Shown: in pieces, positions 12,955 to 24,481 of the stretch
How the letters are laid out: every line of letters starts with the position of its first letter
Position numbering within the stretch: the first letter of the stretch is position 1
The notes under the pieces: generated by a model
The model's input: the letters and a program-made list of their open reading frames with translations, nothing else
What the model was told of the DNA's origin: nothing
Databases searched by the model: none
Origin: Lomentospora prolificans
Lineage: Eukaryota; Ascomycota; Sordariomycetes; Microascales; Microascaceae
Reading direction: 5' to 3'
Assembly (NCBI GenBank): GCA_029532625.1
Contig: JARFXM010000006.1
Coordinates: 1,922,001 to 1,986,000, forward strand
Length of the DNA stretch: 64,000 nucleotides
Program-made: the position numbers and the translations under genes

Positions 12955-14194
12955 TGCCTTCCCGTCCTGCAGACACGCATCACGAGCGCGGACGGATTGA
13001 GTCAGAGCTGTGCCATTTTGCGTTATCGAATGATGATGCTGTTTATTGGACACCGAAGTATCGGAATTACGGAATATCGGACAGAATGGGATCGATTGAC
13101 AGAAACCCTCCCCATTAACAGATTTCGAAAGCGTGCCGAAGCGGCCTTGACGAATTCCCGAGCCGACTGAAATAGACATTCTGGAAAATACCGAGCTACC
13201 ACTGCTCTTTTGTCAAAGGGTTGTGTCTAGGACACCCTTTTGCCAGAGCGCCGGATCTTTTCGTCTAAGCACTCCTCTCCAGATGGGATGTGCCCATACT
13301 CATGTTAACGACGAGTGCCGTGGTCATACTTCGAGAAGCCGCGCGCACATGCACAATCATCAGCAACAAGATTCAAGCTTCCCTGTTTCCTCTTTTCCTT
13401 TTTTTTTTTTTTTTTCTCTTTTCTCTTCTCCGTTTTCTTTAATCCCCCGGACAATAAACGACTTTACGACGGTAGCTTTGAAAAATAGGAACGCGGTGTT
13501 CTCAAATAAGTTGGGTGACATGGGTAACAGGCAACAAGGTAGAAAATCAGGGAGTCTCTGCAGGCAAAGAGGGTGTAAATAAATATATATATATATATAA
13601 GGGCTACAGGATTAGGGCTTTTCTTATTCAAGTCTTGGGACATATATGTACGCTGGATGGCTCTTTGGGCGATTCTACTTGGAAACGTGGACTAGCCGGC
13701 GCAATCTACTTCGATGAGACAGGATCGATATAATCGGCAATATATATTGGTCTAGGGTCAATGAAACCTTTACTTTCAAAATCAAACCATTGACGGCTGT
13801 TTCGGGGTTCCCGCAGAAGGGTTTAATTTGCCGATTTAAGATAACTGACAAGATAAGCCGATCAGCTTATTGACCACGAGATTAGAAGAGCAGACACACA
13901 CGCCTGAAGGGAGAAAAAAAGAAAAAAAAAAAAGACCAAATAATGCAATCAAGGTCGTATCAAAAAGAAGGCTTCTATCCACGGCCGAACCAGTCCTGCC
14001 ACAACTCTCGCAGTCATCCCGACGTTCTCATCCAGTCATGTGCTCATTTCCGGGTTCCAATCCAACTCATCAATCCATTTCATTTCGCCGTGGGCGCGGC
14101 GCCCAGGCATGTGAATTTCTCCGTCCCAGTGCTTTTGCCGCCTGCTTTTCTGCCATCTACTGGATTATTCTAACTCGCCTGGGCGGAGGGGAAA
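12955..14194. other. Convergent intergenic region
   Basis: About 1.2 kb between the 3' ends of the SAM-HMG gene and the condensin gene. It holds a 17-nt T run (13399-13415), an (AT)n stretch (about 13583-13599) and an A-rich run near 13914-13932. No gene seen; short frames are overlapping and domain-free. Confidence 0.6.
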
Positions 14195-17016
14195 TCAATC
14201 GCCGCCCACCGAGATCTCGGCAGTCCAGTCCTTCTTGATGTTCAGCTCCGTTAACTCGGGGGTCTTGGTGATGACGAGGCCCTTTTCGTTTGCCAAGTGG
14301 AGGAGGCAGATGAAGCAGTAGCTGGTAGAGATGTCGTCCATGGCCTGCTTGGGGTACACGGACTGGAGGTCGTTGACGATGTCGGTGAACTTGAGAGAGG
14401 GGTCATCCTTTTGGTCTAGGTGGAGAGGATCGTTGGATGATGGGGGGGGAGTGGGCAGGCGGGATGAATCCGCGTCGGGGGTCTGTAGGATTGTTGTTAG
14501 CAAAAGGGAAAAAAAAGAAAAGAAGAATAAATAAAATAAAAGTGTCAAAAATCGAGCGGGCGTACCTTGTCGAGATTGTCAAAGGGCATGCCTTTCCAGA
14601 GCTCTTCCTTTAGCCTCCTGACGTCTACCTTCTTGGCTACTCGCGCGTACTGCACGTACTCTGGCCTAGCCCTCCTCGTCTGCGTTATGAGCGTGGTGCC
14701 GAAAGGTCCCGCCATCACCGTCTCCCCGTTGAAGGCGGTCGTCAGGCCCACGCCTTCCGTCATCCCGGGCGCCAATTCGGCTCCGGGGGAGAAGTGCTCG
14801 CGGGCATCGGCGAACTCGAGGTCTTCGTCGTCGTCGTCGAGGCCGCCGGCGAACGGGAGGTCGTCCTGGAAGAAATTGGCGTCGTAGTCGCCCTGGGGGA
14901 GCGCAGTGTCCTCAGCGTGGCTGTGGGGCTCCTTGCGTTGCGCCCAAAAGGCCTCGTCCATCTCGCCTTCGGGCACGTCGTCGCGGTCCGGCTGGGCGGA
15001 CGGGCCGAAGCCGTTGCCGAGGCCGAAACCGCCGCCGGCGCGGCCGAAGACGCGCCGCCTGCCCATGCGCGCCTTGGGCTTGAGGAAGAGACTGAGAAGC
15101 TGCTTGGAGCTAAAGTGCTTGTCGTCGGGTAGGAGGTTCCTGGTCTTGGACTTCCAGTCCTTCTTGGGCAGGCAGATGGCCGAGTTGCTCGAGGCTTGGT
15201 TGTAGATGACCTCTGCAAGGGCAGGGTCTAGCGGAGAAAGAAAGTCGATCTCGAAGGGCTCCTTCTCCTTGCGCTGGCGCTTCGCATCCGCGGGCTTGTT
15301 CACGTCCTTGATCTTGCGGACGCGCCAGTGTTCCGCGCTGGACCAGTTCTTCTGAAGAGCCTGGTCAAAGTAGCTCAGAATATCTTCGTGCATCTGGTCG
15401 GGGTTCTTGGCGTGGTTCATGGTGACGACGTATTCACCAGAGTCCTGGTCCAGGAGCTCGACCCCCTCCCCTCCAATTGCGCCGTCCCCGAGAGCGGCAT
15501 CGTAAACGCGCATCTGAGGTTCCAGAGCAGCCTCCCTGGCCCAGGCCTCTCCACCTTCGCCGAAGGCGACGTCACCGCCGAGGTCGAATGCGCCGAGGCC
15601 AAGATCATCATCGTCGAAGCCCGCCGCATGGTCATCATCGATCAACATCCCGGACTTGTCGCCGAAGCTTCCAAGTCCTCCCTTGTCCTGGTCTTGGCGC
15701 CAGTCCTCGGGTGCCTTGAGGAAGGGAATGTCAAGAGAGCCTGAGGGGTCTCCGAGGTCGAAGTTTTTAAGAGATGGACAGACATCCAAATCATCTAGGC
15801 GACCCAGATCGGGGATAAAACGGGCGGCGAGGCCTGCAAGATCGATCTGGACCGGCTGCTCCTGTTCTTCCGGCTGAACGGTACCTTCCCGGGTAGGAGG
15901 CTCAATACCCCCCTCGGGCATGTCGCCGTCTTCCTCTTCACCCTCAGTCTCACCTCTCTTGCCCTTGTCACCGGCCCTGTCGTCGGCATCATCACTGCTG
16001 TCAAAGACGATGCGGCCCTCGGAGTCAATCATGAGGTGGTTGAGCAACAAGCCCTTTGCGCCACCTTCGTCAAAGTCGGCAGAAGCTTTCTTGAAAAGAG
16101 GGTCTACCGCAAACTCCAGTTCGAATTTTTTGAGTTGTAATGACGCAAAGGAAGGGGCTAATGTCGCTTCGGAGCGTTGGCTCTGTACCCCCACGTTAGT
16201 ACTTACAGCCCCTCGAGGCAACTTGGCGCGTGGCTAGGTTTACCTTCTTCTTAGTCTTCTTCCTAACGGTGCCATCTTCGTCTACCTCCTCCTCACTGTC
16301 TTCGCCTTCCTCATCGCCTTCTTGCTGCTTCTTCTTATTGTTGCTATCGGCTAATCCGCTAAGGAGCTTTCCAGTTTCTGTCGCAACACTGTCGACTCGG
16401 CTCGTGTAAATCTTGACGCACCCGTCGAGGGTGCAACTGGCTTTCTGGAAGTTGACGCCGTCGCCCTCCTTGAGAAGGGACATGTCATGGAAGTAGTCGA
16501 TAAGCGCAAAGTTCCACGAGTTCGCAGCATTGATTTTGTTATCGGTCGCCATCTTCATCCACTCCTCGAAGTTGGCCAGAATCGGCACACGCTTCATGGG
16601 CGTGACCGCAGTACCACTAATCACCACATCATCGTCTTCGTCGTCTCTGAAGCGATCCGAACGGCTGCGAGGGGTCCGCGGGTTCGAGCTGGGCGACGCT
16701 GTCCCCATGTTTCTTAAGCTGCCCTTGCGGACCGGCGTGGCTGCTAGCTTTAACTGGTTGATCTGGGCTTCCTGGAGCGCTTGTCGAGAGTGTAACCTTC
16801 GTGCCTTCTCTTCTGCATCGTCATTGAGGGGGATTCTGGACGGTTTTCAGTGTCAGCACATCTGCCCGCACCCGGTTGTTGTTGCTTAGCGCCCAAAAAA
16901 GTCACGGCGAACAAAACGTACTTGATTGGAGATTGTGTTTTGAATGGAGATGCGGTCATGGACCCAGAGGCTACTCTGGAGCCCGCAGTTCGTGGACCCT
17001 GTGCTACTCGCGGCAT
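14195..17016 (-). CDS. brn1: Condensin complex subunit 2 (Barren/Brn1 kleisin)
   Basis: Kleisin subunit of condensin, which bridges the Smc2-Smc4 heads during mitotic chromosome compaction. Exons 17016-16922, 16835-16244, 16182-14566 and 14482-14195 give 863 aa, the usual length. Markers are the N-terminal VPILANFEEWMKMATDNKIN and SWNFALIDYFHDM, the centre SEATLAPSFASLQLKKFE with DPLFKKASADFDEGGAKG, and the C-terminal winged-helix stretch ending ITKTPELTELNIKKDW. Acidic linkers (for example EGDEEGEDSEEEVDEDG) lie between. Junctions are supported by donors gtacgt, gtaaac and gtacgc and by a tactaac branch point. I chose the ATG at 17016 (context AAGATGCC, reading MPRVAQGP). The frame stays open upstream for about 45 codons without an ATG, so an upstream exon is possible but not needed. 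It is divergent from the exchanger gene. Confidence 0.95.
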
Positions 17017-17199
17017 CTTGGGGGAGGAATCGCGTTTCAGCGGGATCGTGAGTGAGATGGTGCGGGTGTTGGTCGCTTCTGTTGCCCCCGTCGCGTCCTC
17101 CAGCTTGCATCTGGTGGGCTTCACCGTGTGTGATGGCTGTTGCCCCTTGCCGTGTCAGTGCCCAATGTAAACAAATAAATTGAGTAATCCGCTTATCAT

Positions 17200-17205
17200 C
17201 ACGTG
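17200..17205. promoter_or_regulatory. CACGTG E-box in divergent promoter
   Basis: A palindromic bHLH-type site about 180 bp upstream of the condensin start and 630 bp upstream of the exchanger start. A single hexamer can occur by chance; function is not shown. Confidence 0.3.
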
Positions 17206-17798
17206 AAGATAACATCGGCCCACTGCAGCTAATCTATCACCAGGCACGCTCGTGGTTATTAATGATACCTTCCTTGCTTGTACATGTATTACAATGTAGC
17301 GTACCGGTTGCCAGCAGGTCTGGTCTGACAGTTTCTGCTGGTCCCTTGACGCTGGGCCAATCATATGGATTTCCAGAGTGAGATTGAGGGGCAAAAGCCA
17401 GCGAAACAAGCCAGTCGAAACTCCAGTGTTTGCTTGGTACGGTACTTCGTACATTATTATACAAGGATAAGTGCCCGTTTTCCCATGGCCAATGCCTGGT
17501 ATTCTTCAGGACGTGTGTGCGCTGGCCAGCCTGGCGATCAGCAGACTGACCCTCCGTCGCCCAGTAAATCAAGCCCACTCACTAATACTTGTCCATTGGC
17601 CACAACAGGAGAACGCCCGATCAGGGCTAGGTGTGTCGTCACTGGCTCAACCTAACTCTTATCTTCGACGCCTTGGCTGTGCGTGTCGCATGCTTCTGTC
17701 TCTTCCCTTATATTACCCATCTTTGTCCTTTGTCTTTCAAGCGAAACAGGATTTGAATCGACCTTTGGCATTTGGAATCGCCCGGCTCTTTCCCGACA

Positions 17799-17831
17799 AT
17801 GGCGCCCGAGGGCTTCCATGTCATTGTGTAA
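17799..17831 (+). promoter_or_regulatory. Ten-codon uORF before the exchanger
   Basis: ATG with strong context (A at -3, G at +4) encodes MAPEGFHVIV and stops at TAA, leaving one codon before the main ATG at 17835. It is in the same frame as the main gene. Whether it lies in the mature leader depends on the unknown transcription start. Confidence 0.5.
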
Positions 17832-17834
17832 ATA

Positions 17835-20800
17835 ATGTCGCTTATCGCACCATCGAAGGGTCGCCCTTCTGCGTGGCTCCGACGACGTCCCTTTTACGCA
17901 GCCTTCGCAATCGCGTCCTTTCTGATACTCAGCTCGTACCTTCAAGCCTTTCTATCGGGCGTCCATAGCGAATCAGCGGCGCTATACCCGAGAGCTGGGT
18001 CCGTCGAGTGCCGGGATGTCCACCACGCTCAGGATGTCTGCGCTTTTGTCAGGGCCAATTGCGACGATGAGCAACCCGGCCTGGTTCCTTACTTGACCCT
18101 TTACTACTGCACCTTTGGGTACGCGAGAATCGCTGGCTTTGTCCTCTTGCTTATTTGGCTCGGCCTGCTCTTCTCCACCATTGGTATAGCTGCGAGCGAC
18201 TTCTTTACACCCAACCTCCAAACCATTGCGAGCGTGCTGAGCATGCCCGAGAACCTGACTGGTGTCACCTTCCTAGCCGTGGGCAACGGTTCTCCCGACC
18301 TCTTTAGCACCGTCATGTCCATGCGGTCCAACAGCGCCGCCATGGCCGTTGGCGAACTCATCGGCGCAGCAAGCTTCATCACCGCCATCGTCGCCGGGTC
18401 GATCGTCATGATTAGCGAGTTTAAGGTCGATAAGCGCAGCTTTGTAAGAGATTTGCTGTTCTTCATATTCGCCGTTTGTCTGACCTTGTCCTTCCTCTTG
18501 GATGGCCACCTTCACTTTTTCGAGTGCGTCATTATGATTGCTTATTACGGATTCTACGTCCTCTTCGTGAGCGGAGCACACTGGTACTCGACGGCACAAG
18601 CTCGGCGCGCTGCTTTGGCGGAGAATAGGGCTAGAGCAATCGAAGCAGTCGTGGAAGCGAATGGGGAGGCTAGATACGAGGACTATCCCGGCTCGACAGC
18701 TCACGACGCACGTGCCCAGGCGCTATCGATTCATTCGGCGCGTGGATCGACCAGTTCCATGCCGAGGATCGAGATCGAGGGCGACCGTACGACGGAAGAC
18801 GAAGAAGATGAGGGAAGGGAGCGCGGAAAATGGATCGCTGCCGAAATCGCCAGTAACATGCGTGTTAGGCGCCCAACCGTCAGCCGTCGACCGACGGCTG
18901 CATTCATCAGGCCTAGTCTAGTGGGTGCGCTGGAATTGAACTCTGCATTTGAGCATTTCAGGAAGGAGAGTCGTTCCCGACCCGATTATCTGGGGCACCT
19001 TCGCCGCCACTCGGTCCAGAACGTGCCCAGGGTTGCGAGGATCCGCAGCGATGCCCCCACAAGACCTACCATTGCAGTAGATCCAACGTCGCCGCCTTCG
19101 AGAGAGCGCGCCCACTCTCATACTGGAAACGTTGCAGAGGTTACGCCGCACACCAGCGAGCCCGCTCTGCCAACGCAAGTGCTTGAGCTTAGGCATGAAA
19201 ACAACTTGCCGGGTTCCCCTAGCGGATCGCTGGCACCATCAAGGGCCGCGAGTTCTACAAAATCCTTCCAACTAGACGGAAATTTAGCCGTGCCACCTAT
19301 CCCTCCGCCCGGTGCTAGACAGGATTATTTTATCACGACGGCGGGCTCAGCCCGTCCGTCTCCCAGGCTCGAGTCGTTACACTTACACATCCCCAGCCGG
19401 CGCAGCAGTACGAGCGAACACTCTGATACTCTGAGCCCGTTCCCCGGATATGTAGAGTCTCCTATGCCCATGTCCCCCAATTCGGAGGCTGGGCCGCCCT
19501 CGTTTGGGCTTCCGCCGCCCACCATCACGTCTCCTAACTGGATCCTCGCCGAAGGCGACGGCGAGACGGAAATCCCAAATCGCTACAAATGGTGGCCTTA
19601 TTTCCTCCTCCCTGCTCCTGAGGTTATTATGGCGACGCTGTTCCCAATGCTCCAGAACTGGAGTGAAAAGACCTTTGCAGATGCTTTCGTCAGCGTGTTG
19701 TCGGTTCCGAGTTTCTTTCTCTTGTCCATCACGCTTCCGGTCGTCGATGCACGAGGATCGGAAATCGAAGATGCATCTGATGGCTCCGCATCCAGCGCTA
19801 CGAACCCACCTCGCTGGCAGACTGCGAATGACGAGTGGGAATTGTTCCGCAGGCACCGAAGAAGCACGATTGCTTCAAATAGAACACTAGGCTACCACTC
19901 AGTGTCTCCGCGATCTCCCGCAAGCATTGACGAAGGCATGGCACTGGGTGTGGGTAGGCTGGCGCTGCCAAAGATTGTGCGGCATCCGGACGTCGCATTT
20001 GGCGAAGCAGACTTGGAGGAGGTGCTGACTACCAGCGACGAAGGCGCTGGATGGACTAAGTGGCAAGTGCTGCTACAAACCCTGGCAGGGCCCCCGTTTT
20101 CCGTGTTTATCGCCTGTTCCGTGGTCATGGAGCAACCCACGGAACAGGTGGTGGATGCGGTGAGATGGTCCTTGGTGGCGTCAGGAGTCTTGTTTCTCAC
20201 GGTTTTGCTTACTACGAAGGCGGACCAAAGACCTCGATATCATAGCCTCCTATGCTTCCCCGGGTTCCTCGTCAGCGTCTCGTGGATTGCAGTAATTGCC
20301 GGGGAGGTGGTCGGAGTCCTGAAGGCAATCGGTGTCATCTGGAGCATATCAGAAGCGATTCTCGGCCTCACAATTTTTGCTGCCGGGAATAGCGTGGGAG
20401 ATTGGGTCTCCGATTATACCATCGCCAGTTTGGGATCTCCAGTGATGGCTTTGTAAGTACTAGTGTTTTACACCCAGCCCTGTTCCACTTGAGACATCGT
20501 CTCGCCTATCGCGTGGCCATCTGAACTGAACCCCGGGAGTTAACTCTAAAAATTCTAGTGCGGGTTGCATCGGGGGCCCAATGCTCAACATTTTGCTCGG
20601 TATCAGCACCGGCGGCCTCATCGGAATGGCATCCAAGGCGCGGCGCAAGAAGGAAAAGCATCCTGACCGGCCCATCGTGTATGAGCCGTACAAGATTCGA
20701 ATTAGTGGTAGCCTGGTAGTCTCAGCGGCCACGCTACTACTAACGCTCCTAGCACTACTGACGTTTGTCTCATTGAACAAGTGGGTCTTTAGCAGGCGCC

Positions 20801-20892
20801 TGGGGATTGGCTTGATTTCTTTATGGTGCATTAGTACCGGGGTCAATCTAATGATTGAGATTCTGGGCTTGTGGACCGAGGTGTCAACGTGA
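17835..20892 (+). CDS. Cation/Ca2+ exchanger, CCX/NCLX group
   Basis: Membrane antiporter of the CaCA superfamily, expected in an internal membrane (vacuole, ER or mitochondrion; not decidable here). Exons 17835-20452 and 20559-20892 give 983 aa. Both alpha repeats are present: alpha-1 LTGVTFLAVGNGSPDLFSTV (about residues 140-160), with ELIGAASFITA following, and alpha-2 LTIFAAGNSVGDWVSDY, then FAGCIGGPMLNILLG across the intron. GNGSPD plus GNSVGD is the pairing of the CCX/NCLX branch rather than of CAX proteins. An N-terminal hydrophobic segment is followed by a Cys-containing loop (VECRDVHHAQDVCAF), as in NCLX-like proteins. A long hydrophilic, Ser/Pro/Arg-rich loop of about 350 residues separates the two membrane halves. 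The intron splits a Phe codon and has branch point gttaac. The start is the first ATG in frame after the uORF. Confidence 0.92.
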
Positions 20893-20953
20893 ATGGAGGG
20901 GACGGAGAGGACATGCTTGGGGTGCGAGGTGCTGGGTCGGTGTTGTGCGTGTA

Positions 20954-20971
20954 TGTGTGTGTGTGTGTGTG
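20954..20971. repeat. (TG)n microsatellite in exchanger 3' region
   Basis: Nine or so TG units starting about 60 nt after the exchanger stop codon, probably in its 3' UTR. Confidence 0.85.
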
Positions 20972-22490
20972 CGTGCTTGTGTTGTATTACCATTTGCCAG
21001 CTACAGGTTACAAACTGTACCTATCTGGAACTGGAGGGAGTTTCGTTTGTACATCTTTTCTCTGATTTCCCCGTTTTTGATACCCCTGGTGCGGGGAAGA
21101 GAGGAGGCCATGGGCGAGGAAGAAGGCTAAGCTCCCTTTCTCTTTTATTGTTGACTGTTTGCGCTATCTTTCATGTTGTTAGTCGTCGACGCATAGATTG
21201 GGATGGCGTTAATACATTTCTCCCGGCGAGCAAGCGGCCGGACAGCCTTTGGATGATGGCACGAATATCAGTATACGGAAGATATCTCATCTAGCTACGA
21301 CAATGGCGTTAGCTACTTTTGAACATGTCTCTTCAGCTTACGCGTCGCCGGGGCCAAACGAATCCTGGTGTGCACTACCCTCCATGTCTAAGTCGACGCA
21401 CCGGAGACGCCGTTGCTGAGAACGGGTCTAGCCCCGTAGCTCGAGCTTGTACTGATAACTACGATGGAGGGTAATAAATGGCTAAGGATCTCTGCTAAAT
21501 AAACTCTCCATCCAGGTACCCCATCTCCCAACGAGGTGCCCCCCCCAACCGGCATCTATCCGTTCGAGTGTGTCCCGGTTACAGGGAGCAGAAAGCTTCG
21601 TTTCGCACCGCCCGCTCATTGGTGGAGGGGGACGCCATGGGATGCTTGACTAGCTGAAGGGAGGGCAAGTCGGCATACAACGGCAGGGTAAGAGCGTCGG
21701 AAAAAAAAAAGCAAAGTAAAAAAGAGCCTCTCTCAGGCCATCTGGACAAACGTTGCCCTGCGGACAGCAACATGTGGTGATAGCTAGTGTGATCTATCGT
21801 GTTTTAGTGGCCAAAAAGATCGGCCAGATTAGATGAGGAGAAGAAGGGGGGAGAAGGGAAACAAAACGACAGGGATTCGCTGAGCGAGACAAAAAGAACT
21901 TTTGGGCTTAGCGTCACGTATCGATCCGCTGATGCGATGGGGCGCACGTTGCGGGTGGTGTCGAATCGAGCTGAAACTGCTGTAGGCTCTAACCTGCACT
22001 AGCTAGCTGGAGCTGCCTTCCGCCCCTCTTCCCACGGTGACGGCTCCCCTCTTCCGGCTCCAACACGCAATATAGAAGAGCATTGGGGGAATTGAGCTCT
22101 GGAACCGGTGGGGTGGCCGCAGCCCATGTTGGCGAGGTTATTGCGGGATTATTATTGGGGGGGTGTCGTTGCGAGGAGGTACTGCGCCTCGGCGGAGGAG
22201 CTAAAGCTAGTCGGGGAGCTAGGACGAGATTTATTCGGCGATACAGTTTGATACTTGCAGCTTCGTAGCTGAGCCGGTAGGGAGGAGGAGGGGCTTTGCT
22301 CAGAAGGTGATTCCTGGCATGACGAAACATTGTTGGGCCTCCGATGTGTGGGTTGTAAATCGTGATAGCTGACCTGGTGTGGGGCGTGACTTTGATTAGC
22401 TGGTGTGGTCCTGGATTCTGAGAGAGACCGACGTCAGCGATGATGGGCTAGCCGGCAAAGGTTGGAGGAGGTGCGCCCTCTGTTGAGGTG

Positions 22491-22497
22491 TATATAA
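22491..22497 (+). promoter_or_regulatory. TATA box
   Basis: TATATAA preceded by a GC-rich stretch and followed by GGGAGGG, 132 bp upstream of the ATG at 22629. The spacing suits a short leader. A clear TATA box is typical of strongly inducible, stress-type fungal genes. Confidence 0.6.
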
Positions 22498-22628
22498 GGG
22501 AGGGAGAATAACACCTCCCAGCCCGTAACGAGACGATTGACCAGGATTACAGAAATCTACCCACCCTTCAACACCTTGCCTTTTCTATTCTTCGGTATCT
22601 CTAAACCATACACCAACCCTACCTCACC

Positions 22629-23564
22629 ATGGACTTCCTCAAGAACGCCGCCCAGGAGATCTCCGAATCCACGGGCAACAAGAACCGCAACTACGGCCAG
22701 TCCGACCTCAACACCAGCTCCGGCAACTCGTACGGTTCCTCCAACAACAGGCGCGATGAGGACCGCAACGACGATGATAACAACGACCGCTTCGGCAACA
22801 ACCAGCGCCGCGAGGAGGGCCGTGACGACGACCGCTTCGGCGGCAACGATAGCTTCAACGCTAGCAGCCGCAATGATCGCGACGACGACCGCGAGAACAA
22901 CCGTTTCGGCGGTAGCGGCAGCGGCGGCGGCTTCGGCAGCAGCAACAACTACAACGACAGCAACAACTACAACAACAGCAACAACAGGAGGGATAACGAC
23001 AGCTCCTCTTATGGCGGTTACGGCCAGACCGACAACTCTAGCTCGGGGCTCGGCGGCCGTGACGACGTCGACAACAACCGCTTCGGTAACAATGAGCGTC
23101 GCGAGGAGGGCCGTACTCACGGACGGCATAATGACAATGACCGCTTCGGCAACAACAGCAGCCTTGAGGACCGCGACAATGATAGCGGTCTCGGTGGTAA
23201 CCGCCGCGATAACGACAGCAGCGGCTTTGGTAGCAGCCGTCGTGATGATAATGACAACACGTTTGGCGGTAACGACCGCCGAGACAACGAGAACAAGAAC
23301 GATTACAGCAGCGGAAGCAACAACAATAATAACAGGGATGACAGCGAGAGGAAGACTGGCGGTAGCAACTGGCAAGGCGTGGGCCGAGACGCCAAGACCG
23401 CGTACGGAAACTTCCAAAACAAGCAGGACGGCAGCGGCCCTGACTACAAGGCCCTCGGGGGAGTGGCTCAGAACGCTTACAAGGCGTATCAGGATGATGA
23501 TAAGAAGGACCTGACCGACATTGGCAGGAATATTGCCTCTGGTTTCATGGGCAGGAAGGATTAA
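22629..23564 (+). CDS. Disordered Asn/Asp/Arg/Ser/Gly-rich protein, stress-protein-like
   Basis: Intronless, 311 aa, start ATGGACTTC in a CACC context. The body is low complexity and very hydrophilic, built from loose repeats around RFGNN/RFGG. The block DRFGNNQRREEGR recurs as NRFGNNERREEGR about 100 residues later. The ends are different: an N-terminal FLKNAAQEISEST helix and a C-terminal region with DAKTAYGNFQ, GGVAQNAYKAY and DIGRNIASGFMGRKD, which look like short amphipathic helices. Composition resembles yeast Ddr48-type stress proteins and hydrophilin-like proteins, but I cannot claim homology. Long open frames on the other strand and in another sense frame come from the skewed codon use. 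The clear TATA box fits inducible expression. Function unknown. Confidence 0.78.
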   Translation: MDFLKNAAQEISESTGNKNRNYGQSDLNTSSGNSYGSSNNRRDEDRNDDDNNDRFGNNQRREEGRDDDRFGGNDSFNASSRNDRDDDRENNRFGGSGSGGGFGSSNNYNDSNNYNNSNNRRDNDSSSYGGYGQTDNSSSGLGGRDDVDNNRFGNNERREEGRTHGRHNDNDRFGNNSSLEDRDNDSGLGGNRRDNDSSGFGSSRRDDNDNTFGGNDRRDNENKNDYSSGSNNNNNRDDSERKTGGSNWQGVGRDAKTAYGNFQNKQDGSGPDYKALGGVAQNAYKAYQDDDKKDLTDIGRNIASGFMGRKD

Positions 23565-24421
23565 ATTTTGGACCAGGAAAGGTCGGGTCTTTTTAAGTTG
23601 TTCCGGAAGTACATACAGATATCGATGATTAGATAGCTCCTATGGGAAGGGCTTCCTCAATGATTGGTTAATGAGAACTTGATTGAATCAGCCTTGTATA
23701 GCTCGCAGTGAAACTGCTACGAAAGCCTAGGATAGATTTAGATGGTGCAGTGATGGTGGCGGCGATGTCGGTGGTGCTGTATTCACTGTGCATTGAAACC
23801 AAGTTATTGCTGCGTGATCATGCCCGGTCAATGGTGGGCGAGGATAGGACAATGAAGTCGTGGCCAGGCGGAGAGAAGCCTGACTGGAGCGAATAACAGT
23901 GCGTTGAAAATGTGAGCTCCCACGTGCATGCACCAATGGCGAGCATCGTTAACAAAGAACTTCATGTGGGCATCGATTGGGGCGGCCATCAACTCGCCAG
24001 GTGCCTGGCAGCGGCGGGACAGAACACGGGGCAATATGAGACTTCAGATTCCATTTTGGATCATGAGAGTACTTCGTCGCGCTCTGGCACCTCGTGGCAA
24101 GCACCATGACCGCATCCGACCGATGTTACCGCCCGCGGCTGGCGGCATGTGAAGGCACCAACATCCATGGATGGGGGAAGTAGGTACCAACCAAAGCCGG
24201 TCAACTCGCTTCCAATGGTTACATGTACGGAGGCGACACGACTATTAATGAGCCCAGGCAGTTGGGGCAACATTGATCCATGTGTGTTAATGTTGGGTGT
24301 GATATATTGATGGGTCGGCCAGTGCCGCTTGGCTGAGCAGATATTAATCCCAACCCCAGCTTGAGGCCGCTGGAGTCAATATTTTTCCAAGGCCAGCGGG
24401 GAAACTACAACCTCCTGTACC
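23565..24421. other. Intergenic region left of the AT-rich element
   Basis: Normal-composition sequence containing the 3' UTR of the disordered protein gene. No gene seen. The change to AT-only sequence is abrupt at about 24480, within 60 nt of the element end. Confidence 0.6.
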
Positions 24422-24429
24422 GTCAGGTA
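24422..24429. repeat. Possible target-site duplication, left copy
   Basis: GTCAGGTA abuts the left terminal repeat. The same octamer occurs at 29076-29083, two bases beyond the right terminal repeat. If this is the true duplication, the element ends at 29075. A TA duplication (24428-24429 and 29074-29075) fits the repeat alignment more exactly. Confidence 0.5.
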
Positions 24430-24481
24430 TGGAAGCCTGTAGCGAATTTGTAACTTTTGAAATTTTTCAGCCTTAACCCCT
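24430..24481 (+). repeat. Left terminal inverted repeat
   Basis: Begins TGGAAGCCTGTAG and ends AACCCCT. Aligned with the reverse complement of the right end, it differs at eight positions, all transitions (C/T or G/A), plus one A-run indel. It retains more G and C than the right copy. Confidence 0.85.

Larger units (their letters stand above)
20893..22628. other. Intergenic region upstream of the disordered protein
   Basis: About 1.7 kb holding the exchanger 3' UTR and the promoter of the next gene. Small frames (for example 20893-21294, 21989-22330) have no domain and low-complexity composition. No gene seen. Confidence 0.6.

Noticed and set aside
22537..23514. Second long sense frame and a 286-codon antisense frame over the disordered-protein gene
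   Set aside because: Both are Thr/Ala/Val-rich shadows produced by the AAC/GAC/CGC-biased codons of the real gene; they have no domain and no start context.
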